Shown: piece by piece, positions 33,689-43,206 of the stretch
How the letters are laid out: each line of letters opens with the position of its first letter
How positions within the stretch are numbered: the first letter of the stretch is position 1
Assembly (NCBI GenBank): GCA_018268395.1
Contig: JAFDWQ010000008.1
Span: forward strand, 124,001 to 188,000
DNA from: Armatimonadota bacterium
GTDB lineage: Bacteria > Armatimonadota > Fimbriimonadia > Fimbriimonadales > Fimbriimonadaceae
Direction of reading: 5' to 3'
Length of the DNA: 64,000 nucleotides
The notes under the pieces: generated by a model
Told to the model about the DNA's origin: nothing
The model's input: the letters and a program-made list of their open reading frames with translations, nothing else
Databases searched by the model: none
Program-made: the position numbers and the translations under genes

Positions 33689-35772
33689 GGCACGTGCGCC
33701 CGGAAGCCTGGGCGCTCTACGCGGCCGCGTTTCTGGCGCCGCTGATCGGTGGACAAGTCAGTCTCGAAGCCTCGCCTCTCGACGGCAGCCCGGCCCAGGC
33801 GGTTTTGGGCGGAGGTGAACTCCCGCTCGGTGCGAGGGCCCTGATCGGCCTGCTCGTCGTCGCCGCATTCGCCGTCACCCTGATCCGGAACCGCGTCGTC
33901 CAGATCCCACGACTGGATATCGCGGGCGTGACCCTCGTCGTCGTCGCCGTGACCGGCTTCTCCGTCCTTCTGTCCGCCTTTCCCTACGTTTCGACGGTCG
34001 GTTGGGAAACCTGGGTGCTCTACGGCACCTGCTTGTTCGCGGGCGTCGCCATCGTCGGCCGCAGGGCGGGAGTACGCGGGCTCCTCTGGGCGGTCGTGGC
34101 CGGAACGACGCTGTCGGCGGCGAAAGGCGTCGCGGAGTTCGGGGCCTTTCGGGCGACGGAACCGGGACACCGCATCTTCTCCGACTGGAACAACCCGAAC
34201 GCGTTGGCGGGAATCTTGGCTCTGGCCCTGCCTTTGTCTCTCGGCTTGCTTTTGACCGCCGAACGCGCCGAGGCTTTGGCGGCCGGAGCGTGCGGAACCT
34301 TGATGCTGTTCGCGCTTGTCTTGACCCAGTCCAAAGGGGGCATTTTGGCTGCCGGGACGGGCCTCTTGACCGCTCTCGTCCTGACCTTGGTCTGGAAGGG
34401 GGCGAAGCCGGCGCTCAGGTCGGTCGTCCCGCTCGTCCTCGCCGCCTTGCTCGCGTTCGCGGCGACACGGCCGATCGGGGGAGACGGAGGATCGGGGCTG
34501 TCACGGCTTACCGACGCTTCAGCGACGCAAGAGCAGTCGGTCGGGTTCCGACAATTGCTGTGGAAGGGCACGGCCGACCTCGTCCGCGAGCGGCCCATCG
34601 GGTTTGGAATCGGCACCTACCGGTTCGAATCGGCCCGGCCGGGACTGACGGAGCAGACGTTCCACTCCCACCAGACGTACCTGCAAACCGCTATGGAGAC
34701 CGGCGTGCCCGGAGTGATCGTCCTCGTCGCTCTGTTCGCGTTGTGGATCCGGACGTTCTTTTCCCGGTCGAAGACTTGGCCTTCACCGCACAGTTGGCTC
34801 CGGGCGGGCGTCGCGGGTTCAGTAGTGGCCGGGCTGACGGACGGACTTGTCGAGAGCAATCTGATCTATGTCGGCACAGGGGTGACCCTCTTCCTTGTCC
34901 TCGGAGCGGGACTTCAGGTCTCGAACGACGGGAGCGCACCGGAATCGACGCCGAAAAAACTCCGTTGGAGCGTCATGGTCGCCGGCTGCGCCGTCGTCGC
35001 CCTACTCTTGGTCCACGCCGCGTTGGTCGAGTCTCTCAAGGTCCAGGCGTTGTCGGCGATGAAAGAAGGCCGCCTCGAAGACGCCCGTTCGGCCGCGACG
35101 CTGGCGCGGTCTCTTGCGCCGAACGACGGTGAGGCGTACTATGTGTCGTCCTTCGTCGCCGGATCGGCCGCCGAGCGGTTTTCCGATCTACGGTCGGCCG
35201 CGGCGCTGCAGCCTTCGACGAAGTACTTGCGGGCCGCAGCCAAGGCCGCGCAAGCCACTGGAGAGCCGGCCTACGCGACGGGAGCGCTTCGAAAGGCCCT
35301 CGAGCGTGACCCGAACAACTTGGCGACCTTAGAGGCCCTGACCAAGCATCTGGACGATCTTGGAGACCGAGCGCTGGCCCTCCAGACTGCCAGGCGCCTT
35401 GTCGACGTCGAGAAGACGGTGTACTTCCAAGTCCGTGCCATCCCCCAACTCGTGCCTTTGGAAACGTACGACGCCCGGGTCTTTTTGGCCAAAGCCGAGT
35501 CGGACCCGCAGATCAAGGCCGAGCTTTTGTCGGAAGCCGTGGAGGGCTACGCCACGTATTTCGACCGGACGGTCGCGTTCGTCAAAGGACTCGCCTTACA
35601 GGCGAAGCGCTCGGACGTCACGTTCCTAGGGCACGACTTGGCCGAGGCCGAAGGCGTAGCCCAACGGGCACGGAAAGCGGCGGCCGAGGCGAAGGAGCTT
35701 TACTCGCGGTCGGGCGATTCCGGTTCGGCGTCCAAGGTCGACGCCGCGCTGTCCCGCATCCGGCTCGACTGA
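33685..35772 (+). CDS. O-antigen-ligase-like membrane protein fused to TPR repeats
   Basis: The 695-residue protein has about 10-11 hydrophobic segments in its first 430 residues, with the Wzy_C/WaaL motif region (FSDWNNPNALAGILALALPL, LTQSKGGILAAGTGLL, GFGIGTYRFESARPG, TFHSHQTYLQTAMETG). It ends in about 240 residues of TPR-like repeats (EGRLEDARSAATLARSLAPNDGEAY, TGALRKALERDPNNLATLEAL). Such proteins polymerise or attach surface glycans. The start GTG 33685 overlaps the GT2 stop. The 3' end runs 73 bp into the convergent PBP2 gene. Confidence 0.85.
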   Translation: MRHVRPEAWALYAAAFLAPLIGGQVSLEASPLDGSPAQAVLGGGELPLGARALIGLLVVAAFAVTLIRNRVVQIPRLDIAGVTLVVVAVTGFSVLLSAFPYVSTVGWETWVLYGTCLFAGVAIVGRRAGVRGLLWAVVAGTTLSAAKGVAEFGAFRATEPGHRIFSDWNNPNALAGILALALPLSLGLLLTAERAEALAAGACGTLMLFALVLTQSKGGILAAGTGLLTALVLTLVWKGAKPALRSVVPLVLAALLAFAATRPIGGDGGSGLSRLTDASATQEQSVGFRQLLWKGTADLVRERPIGFGIGTYRFESARPGLTEQTFHSHQTYLQTAMETGVPGVIVLVALFALWIRTFFSRSKTWPSPHSWLRAGVAGSVVAGLTDGLVESNLIYVGTGVTLFLVLGAGLQVSNDGSAPESTPKKLRWSVMVAGCAVVALLLVHAALVESLKVQALSAMKEGRLEDARSAATLARSLAPNDGEAYYVSSFVAGSAAERFSDLRSAAALQPSTKYLRAAAKAAQATGEPAYATGALRKALERDPNNLATLEALTKHLDDLGDRALALQTARRLVDVEKTVYFQVRAIPQLVPLETYDARVFLAKAESDPQIKAELLSEAVEGYATYFDRTVAFVKGLALQAKRSDVTFLGHDLAEAEGVAQRARKAAAEAKELYSRSGDSGSASKVDAALSRIRLD

Positions 35773-37556
35773 ACTTCCACCCTTGGTGCGGCCTTCCCGT
35801 TCAGATACTCCCGCACCATTTTCGCCGCGATCGGGGCGGCGACGTCACCGCCATGGCCGGCGTTCTCGAGCATGACGCAGATAACGACCTTAGGCGATTC
35901 GATCGGTGCCACACCGACGAACCAACTGTGCGTGTTGTGGTCCTTCAGGTTTTCCGCGCTGCCCGTCTTGCCTCCCCATAGGAGCCCGCCGATCTGGGCG
36001 GTGCGCGCCGTCCCGACTTCGATCACGTGGACCATCGCCGACGTTAGCGTGTCCCACTGATGTGCCGGGAGATCGAGCCTTGAGAGGACTTCGGCCGGAA
36101 CGAGACGGTTACCGCCCGACCCTTCCGGGTCTTTGACGGCGCGGACGATATGCGGCCGATAGCAGACGCCACGGTTGGCGATGAGCGCTCCGACTTCGGC
36201 CATTTGAAGCGGGGTCGTCGTCAACTCTCCTTGACCGATCCCGAGATTGACGGTGTCGCCCAACGACCATCGTCGGTCCCGGTGTTTCGCCCACCAGTCG
36301 ACAGTCGGAAGGACGCCACGGGACTGGGAAGGAAGATCGATCTCGCTCGGCCTTCCGATTCCGAGCGCGTCGCAGGTCTTTAGGATGTTCTCCCGTCCGA
36401 TCTTTCTCGCCAATTGGCCGAAGTAGGCGTTACAGCTCTTTGTGAACGCCCGGTCGAAGGCCACGGTCTCGTTCGGATGGTTCTTGCAAGCGACTTTCTT
36501 CCGTCCCACAAGGACATAGCCGGGGCAGTAGACCGATTCGTTCGGATCGAACACGCCGCTCGACATGGCGGCGAGCGTGATGACGAGCTTGAAGGTCGAA
36601 CCAGGTGCGTAGGCCCCACTGACCGCCCGGAAGAACAGGGGGCGGCTTTCGTCTTCGGCGAGGGCGGCGTACTCGTCCTTACTGATCCCTTTGAGAAAGA
36701 CCGAGGAGTCGAACGTCGGGTTACTGGCGAGACAGAGGACGCCGCCGTCGTTCGGGTCGATCATGACCACGGACCCCTTGTGGCCCTGAAGGAGCCCGAG
36801 AGCGGTCCGCTGAAGTCTGAGATCAAGGGAGAGGACGAGCGTGGATCCTGCCACCGCCTCGTCGGAACCCAGCGAGCGAATGGCTTTCCGTCGGGCGTCG
36901 ACGGCCACTTTCTCCGTTCCCGGTCGACCCATGAGGTCGCGCTCGTACTGTCGCTCGATCCCCTGAAGGCCGACGTATTGCGCCGGATCGATCCCTTGAG
37001 CCTTCAGCCGTTTGTTGTCGTCGTCCCTCGGCGGTCGGACGTAGCCCATGATGTGGCCCAGTTCCGGCCCGGCCGAGTACGACCGCATGCCCTGTGTCTC
37101 GACCGAGAACCCCGGCAGTTCGTCCGAGAGTTCGGCGATCTTCGAGGCCATCGCGACGTCGGCTCCGATGTACACCGGGACGGCGAGGTCGCCGGCTTGC
37201 GGGACGAGACGGATGGCTTTTTTCAGCGCTTGAGGCTCGATCTGAAGGATGGCCGCCACACGGTCGACGACGGCCGGATTCGCCATGGCCGTCCGCGGAC
37301 GCGCGAGAACCGTGATGCGAGGTTCGACTCCAGCGAGCAACCGTCCGGCCCGGTCGACGATCCGGCCCCGGGGCGCGAGTTTTTTGACGACGGCGATGCT
37401 CGAGACCTCGGCCCGCTCTTGGAGCTCGGAGGCCTGGACGATCTGCAGGAACCACATGCGGACCATGTAGCCGGCGATGACGGCGGTCACGGCGAACGGT
37501 AGGGCCAAGAGGCGCGCGTCGATCGCCCTGTCCGTCGGGGCGTGGATCACCGACAT
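35700..37556 (-). CDS. mrdA: Penicillin-binding protein 2 (transpeptidase)
   Basis: The 618-residue class B PBP carries an N-terminal transmembrane segment, a dimerisation domain (APRGRIVDRAGRLLA, GIERQYERDLMGRPG) and the transpeptidase domain with motifs SxxK (YAPGSTFKLV), SxN (TKSCNAYFG) and KTG (GGKTGSAE). It cross-links peptidoglycan; motifs such as YDRDL-like spacing suit the PBP2 elongasome enzyme. It is preceded by PBP1A with a gap of 1 bp. mreBCD/rodA are not in the window. Confidence 0.92.
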   Translation of the reverse strand: MSVIHAPTDRAIDARLLALPFAVTAVIAGYMVRMWFLQIVQASELQERAEVSSIAVVKKLAPRGRIVDRAGRLLAGVEPRITVLARPRTAMANPAVVDRVAAILQIEPQALKKAIRLVPQAGDLAVPVYIGADVAMASKIAELSDELPGFSVETQGMRSYSAGPELGHIMGYVRPPRDDDNKRLKAQGIDPAQYVGLQGIERQYERDLMGRPGTEKVAVDARRKAIRSLGSDEAVAGSTLVLSLDLRLQRTALGLLQGHKGSVVMIDPNDGGVLCLASNPTFDSSVFLKGISKDEYAALAEDESRPLFFRAVSGAYAPGSTFKLVITLAAMSSGVFDPNESVYCPGYVLVGRKKVACKNHPNETVAFDRAFTKSCNAYFGQLARKIGRENILKTCDALGIGRPSEIDLPSQSRGVLPTVDWWAKHRDRRWSLGDTVNLGIGQGELTTTPLQMAEVGALIANRGVCYRPHIVRAVKDPEGSGGNRLVPAEVLSRLDLPAHQWDTLTSAMVHVIEVGTARTAQIGGLLWGGKTGSAENLKDHNTHSWFVGVAPIESPKVVICVMLENAGHGGDVAAPIAAKMVREYLNGKAAPRVEVQSSRMRDSAASTLDAEPESPDRE

Positions 37557-37557
37557 T

Positions 37558-39885
37558 TTAGCCGTCGGGCCCCTTATGCGTCCGGCAGCGAGCCTTGGGA
37601 GCGCTGCCGGGTCGGTACGCCTTTCGGATCCGTTCCGGGCAATAGCGGGAAGCCCTCAAGCCGGAGTCGACGCAGACTTCAACGAGGACGACGTTGTCGT
37701 TCACCGGCAGCCTTCCGTCGCCCCTGCCTTCAGGCGTGGGATTCGTGTCGCCGTGTTTTTCGGCAGGCTTGTCACGCTTGGTTCCAGAAGGCCCTGCCTG
37801 AGCGGGTTCGGCCCCTTCGGGCGTTCCTTCCGTACCGTCGGCCCCCGAAGCTTCGTCCCCGGGCATGCCCGTGTCGGGTTCCTGGACTTCAGGTTCGGGT
37901 TCCGTCGTCGGTTCGGCCGCCCCGCCGTTCTCTTCGCGCGGATCGTCAACGACAGGCTCGTCGGCCGTACGGCGGCTCGAACCGCCTCTCATGCTGCGCG
38001 GCTGCTCGCCGTAGACCTCTTGTGCGTAATTCAAGATGTCGGCCCATAGTGGAGCGACCATGTGACCGCCCATGACGTAATCGTCCATGGGGCGGTAACG
38101 CACCCGGCCCTTCGCGTCTTTCGTCTCGTTCGCGACCCATCCGACCCCGATGAACTTGTCGGTGTAGCCACAGAACCAGGCGTCCTTGTTCTCGCTGGTC
38201 GTGCCCGTCTTGCCCCGTGCGTTCGTGACGTCGCCCGCCCGGGATCCCGTGCCGCCCGCGACCACGCCACGGAGGCAGGAGTCCATGCCGAGCGCCGCTT
38301 CGGGGCTGAGCTGCCGTCGCTTGAAGTTGGGGCCGAACACTTTGACGGGCAACCCGTCCGGGCCGATGATGCGGACGATGCCGAACGGGGTGAACCGGTC
38401 GCCGCCGCTCTGGAACACGCTGTAGGCGGTGGCCAGTTCCATCGGCGTGACTTCGTCGGCTCCGAGCGCGATCGTCTCCACCCGCGGGAGATCGCTTTCG
38501 ATCCCAAAGGCGCTATGGGACATGGCGATGACGTTGTCGAGGCCCACTTTGTCCATGGCCCACATCGCCGGATTGTTGATGGACTGGGCCAAGGCCCGCC
38601 GGACCGAAACGTCGCCGCCCTGGCCTCCGCCGCGGATGGGCCGCTTACGGCCTCGGTCTTCGATGTAGTACTTCTCGTTGCTCACGGACCCGTCGGGATC
38701 CAGAGCGCCGTATTCGAACGCGGTCGCATAGACGAGGGGTTTGAACGCCGAACCCGGCTGTCTACGGCCTTGCGTAATGACGTTGAACTGGTTCTTCTTA
38801 TAGTCGGGCCCGCCGACCATCGCGAGGACGCCGCCGCTCGCGTCCATGAGGAGGAACGCCGACGTGGTGATGCGCAGACCACGGTTCCGGGAGACCATGC
38901 GCTTGACCTCTTTTTCGGCGTACGCCTGCAGTCTGAGGTCGATCGTCGTTTCGATCCTGTAGCCGCCGGACGTCAGGTCGATGTCCGGCAACTCCTTGCG
39001 GACGACGGACTTCACGTAGTCGCAGAAGTAAGGGGCGATCCGGTCTTGGCTCCCGGTCACCCGCTTCTTCAGGACGATCTTCTCCTTTAAGGCGCGGCCG
39101 TACTCCGTTTCGGTGATCCAGCCCTCGTCGTGCATGATGCCGAGCACGACGTCGCGGTTGTGCAGGGCCGTCTTCATGTCGACGTACGGGTTTTCGTCGC
39201 TCGGACGTCGGACGCACCGGGCCAGGAGCGCGGCCTCGCTCAAAGTGAGCTTATCGGCCGTCTTTCCAAAATAGACCTCGGCCGCCGCGGCGATCCCATA
39301 CGCGCCGGCCCCGTAGAACACCTGGTTCAGGTAGAGCTCCAGGATCTGCGACTTGGTGAGCTGACGCTCGATCATGGTCGCCAGCGCCATGTCCTGGACT
39401 TTTCGGTCGACGGTCTTGCGGGAGTTCGTGTACGTGCGCTTGACGAGCTGCATCGTGATGGTGCTGCCGCCCTCGACGCGCTTGCCGCTCACCGTCGAGA
39501 AGACGGCGCGGCCCATGCCCCAGAAGTCGACGCCCTGGTGGTCGTAATACCGCTTGTCTTCGGCTGCCAGGGTCGCGTCGATGACCCGCTTGGGGACGTC
39601 TTGGATGCGGATCGGCTTACGGAACTCCGTCGCCATCGACTCCATGACCTTGCCGTCCTTCGAAAGGATCAAGGACCGGTCTTTCGCCACGAGCTTCATG
39701 CGCTCGGGGAGGTCCGGGATCATCGCCGCCGCATCGTCGAGCTGACGCTTGGCGTACAACGCGCCGGTCAGACCGACAAGGAAGGTCAGTACGAAGAGGG
39801 TGCTACACCCGATCTTGAGCCGACGCCAGAATTTCGGCCTCTTTCCGACCGAAGGCGCCCGTGGGATCGCCGAAGTCCTAGCCAA
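37558..39885 (-). CDS. mrcA: Penicillin-binding protein 1A (glycosyltransferase/transpeptidase)
   Basis: The 775-residue class A PBP has a cytoplasmic basic tail and TM helix (CSTLFVLTFLVGLTGALYA), a GT51 domain (AAEDKRYYDHQGVD, EGGSTITMQLVKRTYTNSRKT, LNQVFYGAGAYGI) and a transpeptidase domain (QPGSAFKPLVYA, AQSINNPAMW, ARGKTGTTSENKDAWF). A Pro/Glu/Gly-rich acidic region follows and a short C-terminal tail with Cys pairs (VEVCVDSGLRASRYCP) that recurs in many class A enzymes. The start appears to be TTG 39885. It pairs with PBP2 1 bp downstream, a two-gene peptidoglycan unit. Confidence 0.92.
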   Translation of the reverse strand: MARTSAIPRAPSVGKRPKFWRRLKIGCSTLFVLTFLVGLTGALYAKRQLDDAAAMIPDLPERMKLVAKDRSLILSKDGKVMESMATEFRKPIRIQDVPKRVIDATLAAEDKRYYDHQGVDFWGMGRAVFSTVSGKRVEGGSTITMQLVKRTYTNSRKTVDRKVQDMALATMIERQLTKSQILELYLNQVFYGAGAYGIAAAAEVYFGKTADKLTLSEAALLARCVRRPSDENPYVDMKTALHNRDVVLGIMHDEGWITETEYGRALKEKIVLKKRVTGSQDRIAPYFCDYVKSVVRKELPDIDLTSGGYRIETTIDLRLQAYAEKEVKRMVSRNRGLRITTSAFLLMDASGGVLAMVGGPDYKKNQFNVITQGRRQPGSAFKPLVYATAFEYGALDPDGSVSNEKYYIEDRGRKRPIRGGGQGGDVSVRRALAQSINNPAMWAMDKVGLDNVIAMSHSAFGIESDLPRVETIALGADEVTPMELATAYSVFQSGGDRFTPFGIVRIIGPDGLPVKVFGPNFKRRQLSPEAALGMDSCLRGVVAGGTGSRAGDVTNARGKTGTTSENKDAWFCGYTDKFIGVGWVANETKDAKGRVRYRPMDDYVMGGHMVAPLWADILNYAQEVYGEQPRSMRGGSSRRTADEPVVDDPREENGGAAEPTTEPEPEVQEPDTGMPGDEASGADGTEGTPEGAEPAQAGPSGTKRDKPAEKHGDTNPTPEGRGDGRLPVNDNVVLVEVCVDSGLRASRYCPERIRKAYRPGSAPKARCRTHKGPDG

Positions 39886-39925
39886 GTGTCTAGCGATTAT
39901 GACGTGGCAGATAGCCGGGTCGTTG

Positions 39926-40891
39926 CTAACCTGAGACCGTCGACGCCAAGCGACGTAGGACCTCTTCGGTCTGGCTTCCGATCAGCGCGAACTTGTAGCC
40001 GCCCGTCTCCCACACGTGGCTGTGCGTGTTCGGGCCTTCCAGGCGCTTCAATCTCTGTCCGTCGAGCTGGCCCTGGATCTGGAACAACGAGAGGTGGCCG
40101 TCTTTGCTGTCGTACACGGACATCAAAACTTTGGTCCCCCGTGGGGTCATCTTACGGACGGAGCTCAGCTTCCAGGGGGCTTTCAGGCGGTAGGGCCTGA
40201 ACCCGAGGTCGCGGCCGTACTCGGCCAGTTCGTCTTCGGGCGTGACCCGCTTCGCCCCGGCGACGATGAGTTCGAATGCCCTCTGAGGGAAAGAGGGGCT
40301 GAAGTCGACGGACGTGTACTCGACCGAGCCCGCTTGGTCGCCTTTACTGTTGAAGGTCTGCAGCCGGAGGACGACCCAGTGGACGGTGTCGACCCAGGCC
40401 CGGGCGTTCACGCGGCCGGACGGGCCGGTGACTTCGAGGAGCTTCGTCGCGACGCCGGCGACCTTGCCACCGTCGGACTCGGACACTTTCGTCCCTGGGA
40501 ACATACCGGCCAAGCGGCCGAGCCTCATCGACGATTCCCGCTCTCGGGCCGGAAACTCCCGGATGACGTTGCGCGACGGGAAGTAGACCAGTCGCTTGCG
40601 TCCGTCTTCGACCGCGATCTCGCCCTTGTTCGGGCCTGTGGACGTCACTTCGGTCCTCATCCGGAAGCCGTCCCGATAGACCTTTTCGGTGACGAGCCGG
40701 CGGTCGCCCTGATCGGGGACTTGCACGACGCGGACGCCGGACAGCCGGACCCGTGAGGCGGCGTCCATGACCTTTCGGAACAACGGATGGACGGTCGGCG
40801 GCGGGCCCTCGTGCCGTCCGCGGGGCTTCCCTTGAGCGGAGACGGCGACCGCCGAGAGGGCGATCCAGACGAAGAGGGCGGCGCGGATCAT
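39926..40891 (-). CDS. RseB/MucB-like periplasmic regulator
   Basis: The signal peptide (LFVWIALSAVAVSAQG) precedes a MucB/RseB N-terminal LolA-like domain (VRVVQVPDQGDRRLVTEKVYRDGFRMRTEV, AVEDGRKRLVYFPSRN) and a C-terminal domain (KLSSVRKMTPRGTKVLMSVYDSKDGHLSLFQIQG, FALIGSQTEEVLRRLA). RseB binds misfolded outer-membrane or lipid signals and protects the anti-sigma factor. The order sigma, anti-sigma, RseB on the minus strand matches the sigma-E operon. The start overlaps the anti-sigma stop. Confidence 0.82.
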   Translation of the reverse strand: MIRAALFVWIALSAVAVSAQGKPRGRHEGPPPTVHPLFRKVMDAASRVRLSGVRVVQVPDQGDRRLVTEKVYRDGFRMRTEVTSTGPNKGEIAVEDGRKRLVYFPSRNVIREFPARERESSMRLGRLAGMFPGTKVSESDGGKVAGVATKLLEVTGPSGRVNARAWVDTVHWVVLRLQTFNSKGDQAGSVEYTSVDFSPSFPQRAFELIVAGAKRVTPEDELAEYGRDLGFRPYRLKAPWKLSSVRKMTPRGTKVLMSVYDSKDGHLSLFQIQGQLDGQRLKRLEGPNTHSHVWETGGYKFALIGSQTEEVLRRLASTVSG

Positions 40892-41328
40892 CAGGATCTG
40901 GGCTTCGGCGCCTCTTGGGTCCAGGCCACGCCGAGACCGCTCTCGAGGTTGGCGTCGTTATGGGCCGTCAAAAGGCTTTCTTCCAGTCCGGCCGACGCCT
41001 GGGCGACGGGACCGTTCGGGGCGTCGGGCCTTTCCGGGGCCGGCGGCTTGGCCGACAGGCTGACGAACGCGAACGCGGCCAGCGCCGTCGCGGCGACTCC
41101 ACCGGACAGCCACGTCCAGACGGCCGTGCGCCTCTTCTTCGGGGAGACCGCGAGCAAACGCCCGTTGAGCTTGCTGCGCCAAGCAAGGCTCGGCTCGGGA
41201 TCGGGAAGGTCGTGGACGATCTTTCCGAGGCCCGCCGAAGCCTCCAAGGCTTCGTCCAACGCCAAGACGACGTCCGGCGTCATCGGCTGTTCCTCCGACA
41301 GCTTCCTCATGTGTCCGTTGTTCATCAT
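40891..41328 (-). CDS. Anti-sigma factor (RseA-like)
   Basis: The 145-residue protein has a short cytoplasmic N-terminus, one transmembrane helix near residues 73-91 (WLSGGVAATALAAFAFVSLSA) and a short outer region. The first 60 residues (MRKLSEEQPMTPDVVLALDEALEASAGL) and WRSKLNGRLLAVS resemble RseA-type sigma-binding domains. It should hold the sigma factor at the membrane until cleaved. It lies between sigma and rseB, and starts 1 bp after the sigma stop. Confidence 0.82.
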   Translation of the reverse strand: MMNNGHMRKLSEEQPMTPDVVLALDEALEASAGLGKIVHDLPDPEPSLAWRSKLNGRLLAVSPKKRRTAVWTWLSGGVAATALAAFAFVSLSAKPPAPERPDAPNGPVAQASAGLEESLLTAHNDANLESGLGVAWTQEAPKPRS

Positions 41329-41329
41329 A

Positions 41330-41959
41330 TCAAACTCCCGTTCCCGTGGCCAAGTACTGGCCGATCACTTTCTGCAGGTGCGCCCTTGCGAGGAACAGTC
41401 GGCTCTTGACCGTCCCGACGGGCACGTCGACGGTCATCGCGATCTCTTCGTAAGCCATGTCTTCCTTGTCGTGAAGCAAGAGGACCGTCCGGAGCTTTTC
41501 GGACATGCCTTCAAGCGCCCGTTCCAGGACTTCGGCAAGTTCTTCGTTCATGACGAGCTCCTCCGGGCTCCACCGGTTGTCGGCGAACTCGATCGGCTCG
41601 TCGTCCGAAACCGAAGGTTCAAGGCTCGTATGGACCGGGGTACGGTCGCCTTTGCGCGACCGGTCGACGCACAGGTTATAGGCGATCCGGAAGAGCCAAG
41701 TCCTCAATGACGCCCTTCCGTCGAACCGGGACATCCCTTGGAACGCCTTGATGAAGACCTCTTGGGTGACGTCCAACGCCTCCTCCTCGCTCCGAAGCAT
41801 GCGGCGCACGAAGCCGAGCACTCGGGTCTGGTAGGCGTCGACGATCCTCCCGAACGCTTCGTAGTCGTTCCGGAGGCACTTCGCCACCAGGGCCTGTTCG
41901 GTCGCGGTGTCGATCTGACGTCTTGAACTCAATCGGCCGGCTCCTGCGAGTCCGCTCAT
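41330..41959 (-). CDS. rpoE: ECF sigma factor, RpoE-like
   Basis: The 209-residue product has sigma region 2 (LVAKCLRNDYEAFGRIVDAYQTRVLGFVRR, EALDVTQEVFIKAFQGMSRFDGRASLRTWLFRIAYNLCVDRSRKG) and region 4 (MSEKLRTVLLLHDKEDMAYEEIAMTVDVPVGTVKSRLFLARAHLQ). With downstream anti-sigma and RseB-like genes it forms an envelope-stress module. The position next to PBP1A and PBP2 suggests control of cell-wall synthesis (inference). The start is ATG 41959. Confidence 0.93.
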   Translation of the reverse strand: MSGLAGAGRLSSRRQIDTATEQALVAKCLRNDYEAFGRIVDAYQTRVLGFVRRMLRSEEEALDVTQEVFIKAFQGMSRFDGRASLRTWLFRIAYNLCVDRSRKGDRTPVHTSLEPSVSDDEPIEFADNRWSPEELVMNEELAEVLERALEGMSEKLRTVLLLHDKEDMAYEEIAMTVDVPVGTVKSRLFLARAHLQKVIGQYLATGTGV

Positions 41960-42039
41960 CTGACGGTACAGACGAACACGGCCCCGCGGGGTTCACTGTC
42001 CCATTGTAGGCGGGGACCGTTCCTTCACCTGTTTTTGGC

Positions 42040-43152
42040 CTATCCCGGGGCCCGGTCCCCGGACAAGGACGTATGAAGGACCCGCTCGACGCACACGCAG
42101 TCCTTCCACGCACCGTCCAGGCGTCCGTGCGAGCGGTGCGTCCCGACCGTCCGGAAACCCAGGCGCCGCAGGACCGCCAGGCTTGCCCGGTTTTCAGGAA
42201 AGACGCGCGACATCAACTTGTGAAGTCCATGGGCTACGGCCGCTTCGACGAGTCCCTCCATCGCGACCGTTCCGAGCCCCCGCCCCCTCAGGTGCCTCCG
42301 GACATAGACGGAAAACTCTGCGATACCGCCGTAACAGCACCGGTCCGAGTAAGGGAAGGCAGCGGCGAACGCAACCACGGTCCCGTTGAGCTCCACCACC
42401 ACTTTCGGCAGGTCGCAATCGAACCAGTCCCGGATGTCTTCGGCGGTCCGCGACCTTGTTTCGAAGGTCGCCACCCGGTCTTCGATGCCCTCGTTGTAGG
42501 CGGCCGCCATGGCTTCCGCATCGGACGGCAGGGCCGCGCGGACTTTGAGCCCCGAGGCCCCCGGTGCGACCGACCCGGAATTGGGCCGCTCGCTCGACAA
42601 GAGGGCGTAGACCAGACTGTCCTTCCGCTCGCCGTCCGGTAGTCGGACGTCCGACCGGAGGGTGCCTTCGTACACCATCCCGCACTTCTCGGCGACGCGG
42701 GCACTGGCGCGGTTCTCCGGGTCGCACCGCCAGACGAGACGCTCGAACCCCCACTCGTCGAAACCCCACTGGATCAGCGCCTTCAAGAGCCGCGTCCCCG
42801 TCCCTTGGCCGGACCTGTCCGCACGGATCCACATCCCGATCTCGGCGTTCCGCGATTCCAGGCTCCCGACCCGGATGTGGTACCCGGTACTGCCGACGAA
42901 CGACTCGCCCTCTAGAACGGCCAACGTGAAGTCTTCACGGTCGTCGAACTTGCGCACAAGTTGCTCGACGGTCTTTTCATAGTCTTGCGCCGTGGAGTCC
43001 GGTCTGGCCCACGGCATCCAAGGACGCAGGTGCTCGTAAGACGATCGGACGGCTTCGGCAAGGTGCACCCCGTCTCCGGGGCGATAGGCTCGGACCGTGA
43101 GCCCGTCGGCGAAGAGCCGGCGCGGGGGCCATGTCGCAGCGTCGAGGTCCAT
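42040..43152 (-). CDS. Two-domain GNAT acetyltransferase (RimJ-like plus PAT-like)
   Basis: The 370-residue protein contains two GNAT domains. The first (residues about 15-180) has a RimJ/RimL type layout (SSYEHLRPWMPWA, IRADRSGQGTGTRLLKALIQWGFDEWGFERLVWRCDPENRASARVAEKCGM). The second (about 200-365) is phosphinothricin N-acetyltransferase-like (RAALPSDAEAMAAAYNEGIEDRVATFET, SVYVRRHLRGRGLGTVAMEGLVEAA, GLHKLMSRVFPENRASLAVLRRLGF). Both have the acetyl-CoA binding loop Q/R-x-x-G-x-G/A. Substrates unknown; an alternative name for the second domain is arsinothricin/PPT N-acetyltransferase. The two domains are fused in one frame. Confidence 0.85.
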   Translation of the reverse strand: MDLDAATWPPRRLFADGLTVRAYRPGDGVHLAEAVRSSYEHLRPWMPWARPDSTAQDYEKTVEQLVRKFDDREDFTLAVLEGESFVGSTGYHIRVGSLESRNAEIGMWIRADRSGQGTGTRLLKALIQWGFDEWGFERLVWRCDPENRASARVAEKCGMVYEGTLRSDVRLPDGERKDSLVYALLSSERPNSGSVAPGASGLKVRAALPSDAEAMAAAYNEGIEDRVATFETRSRTAEDIRDWFDCDLPKVVVELNGTVVAFAAAFPYSDRCCYGGIAEFSVYVRRHLRGRGLGTVAMEGLVEAAVAHGLHKLMSRVFPENRASLAVLRRLGFRTVGTHRSHGRLDGAWKDCVCVERVLHTSLSGDRAPG

Positions 43153-43206
43153 TCCCCAATCTACCTGTGAGCCCGTGAGCTACGGCGCCGTCGAACGGAG
43201 AGAAGC

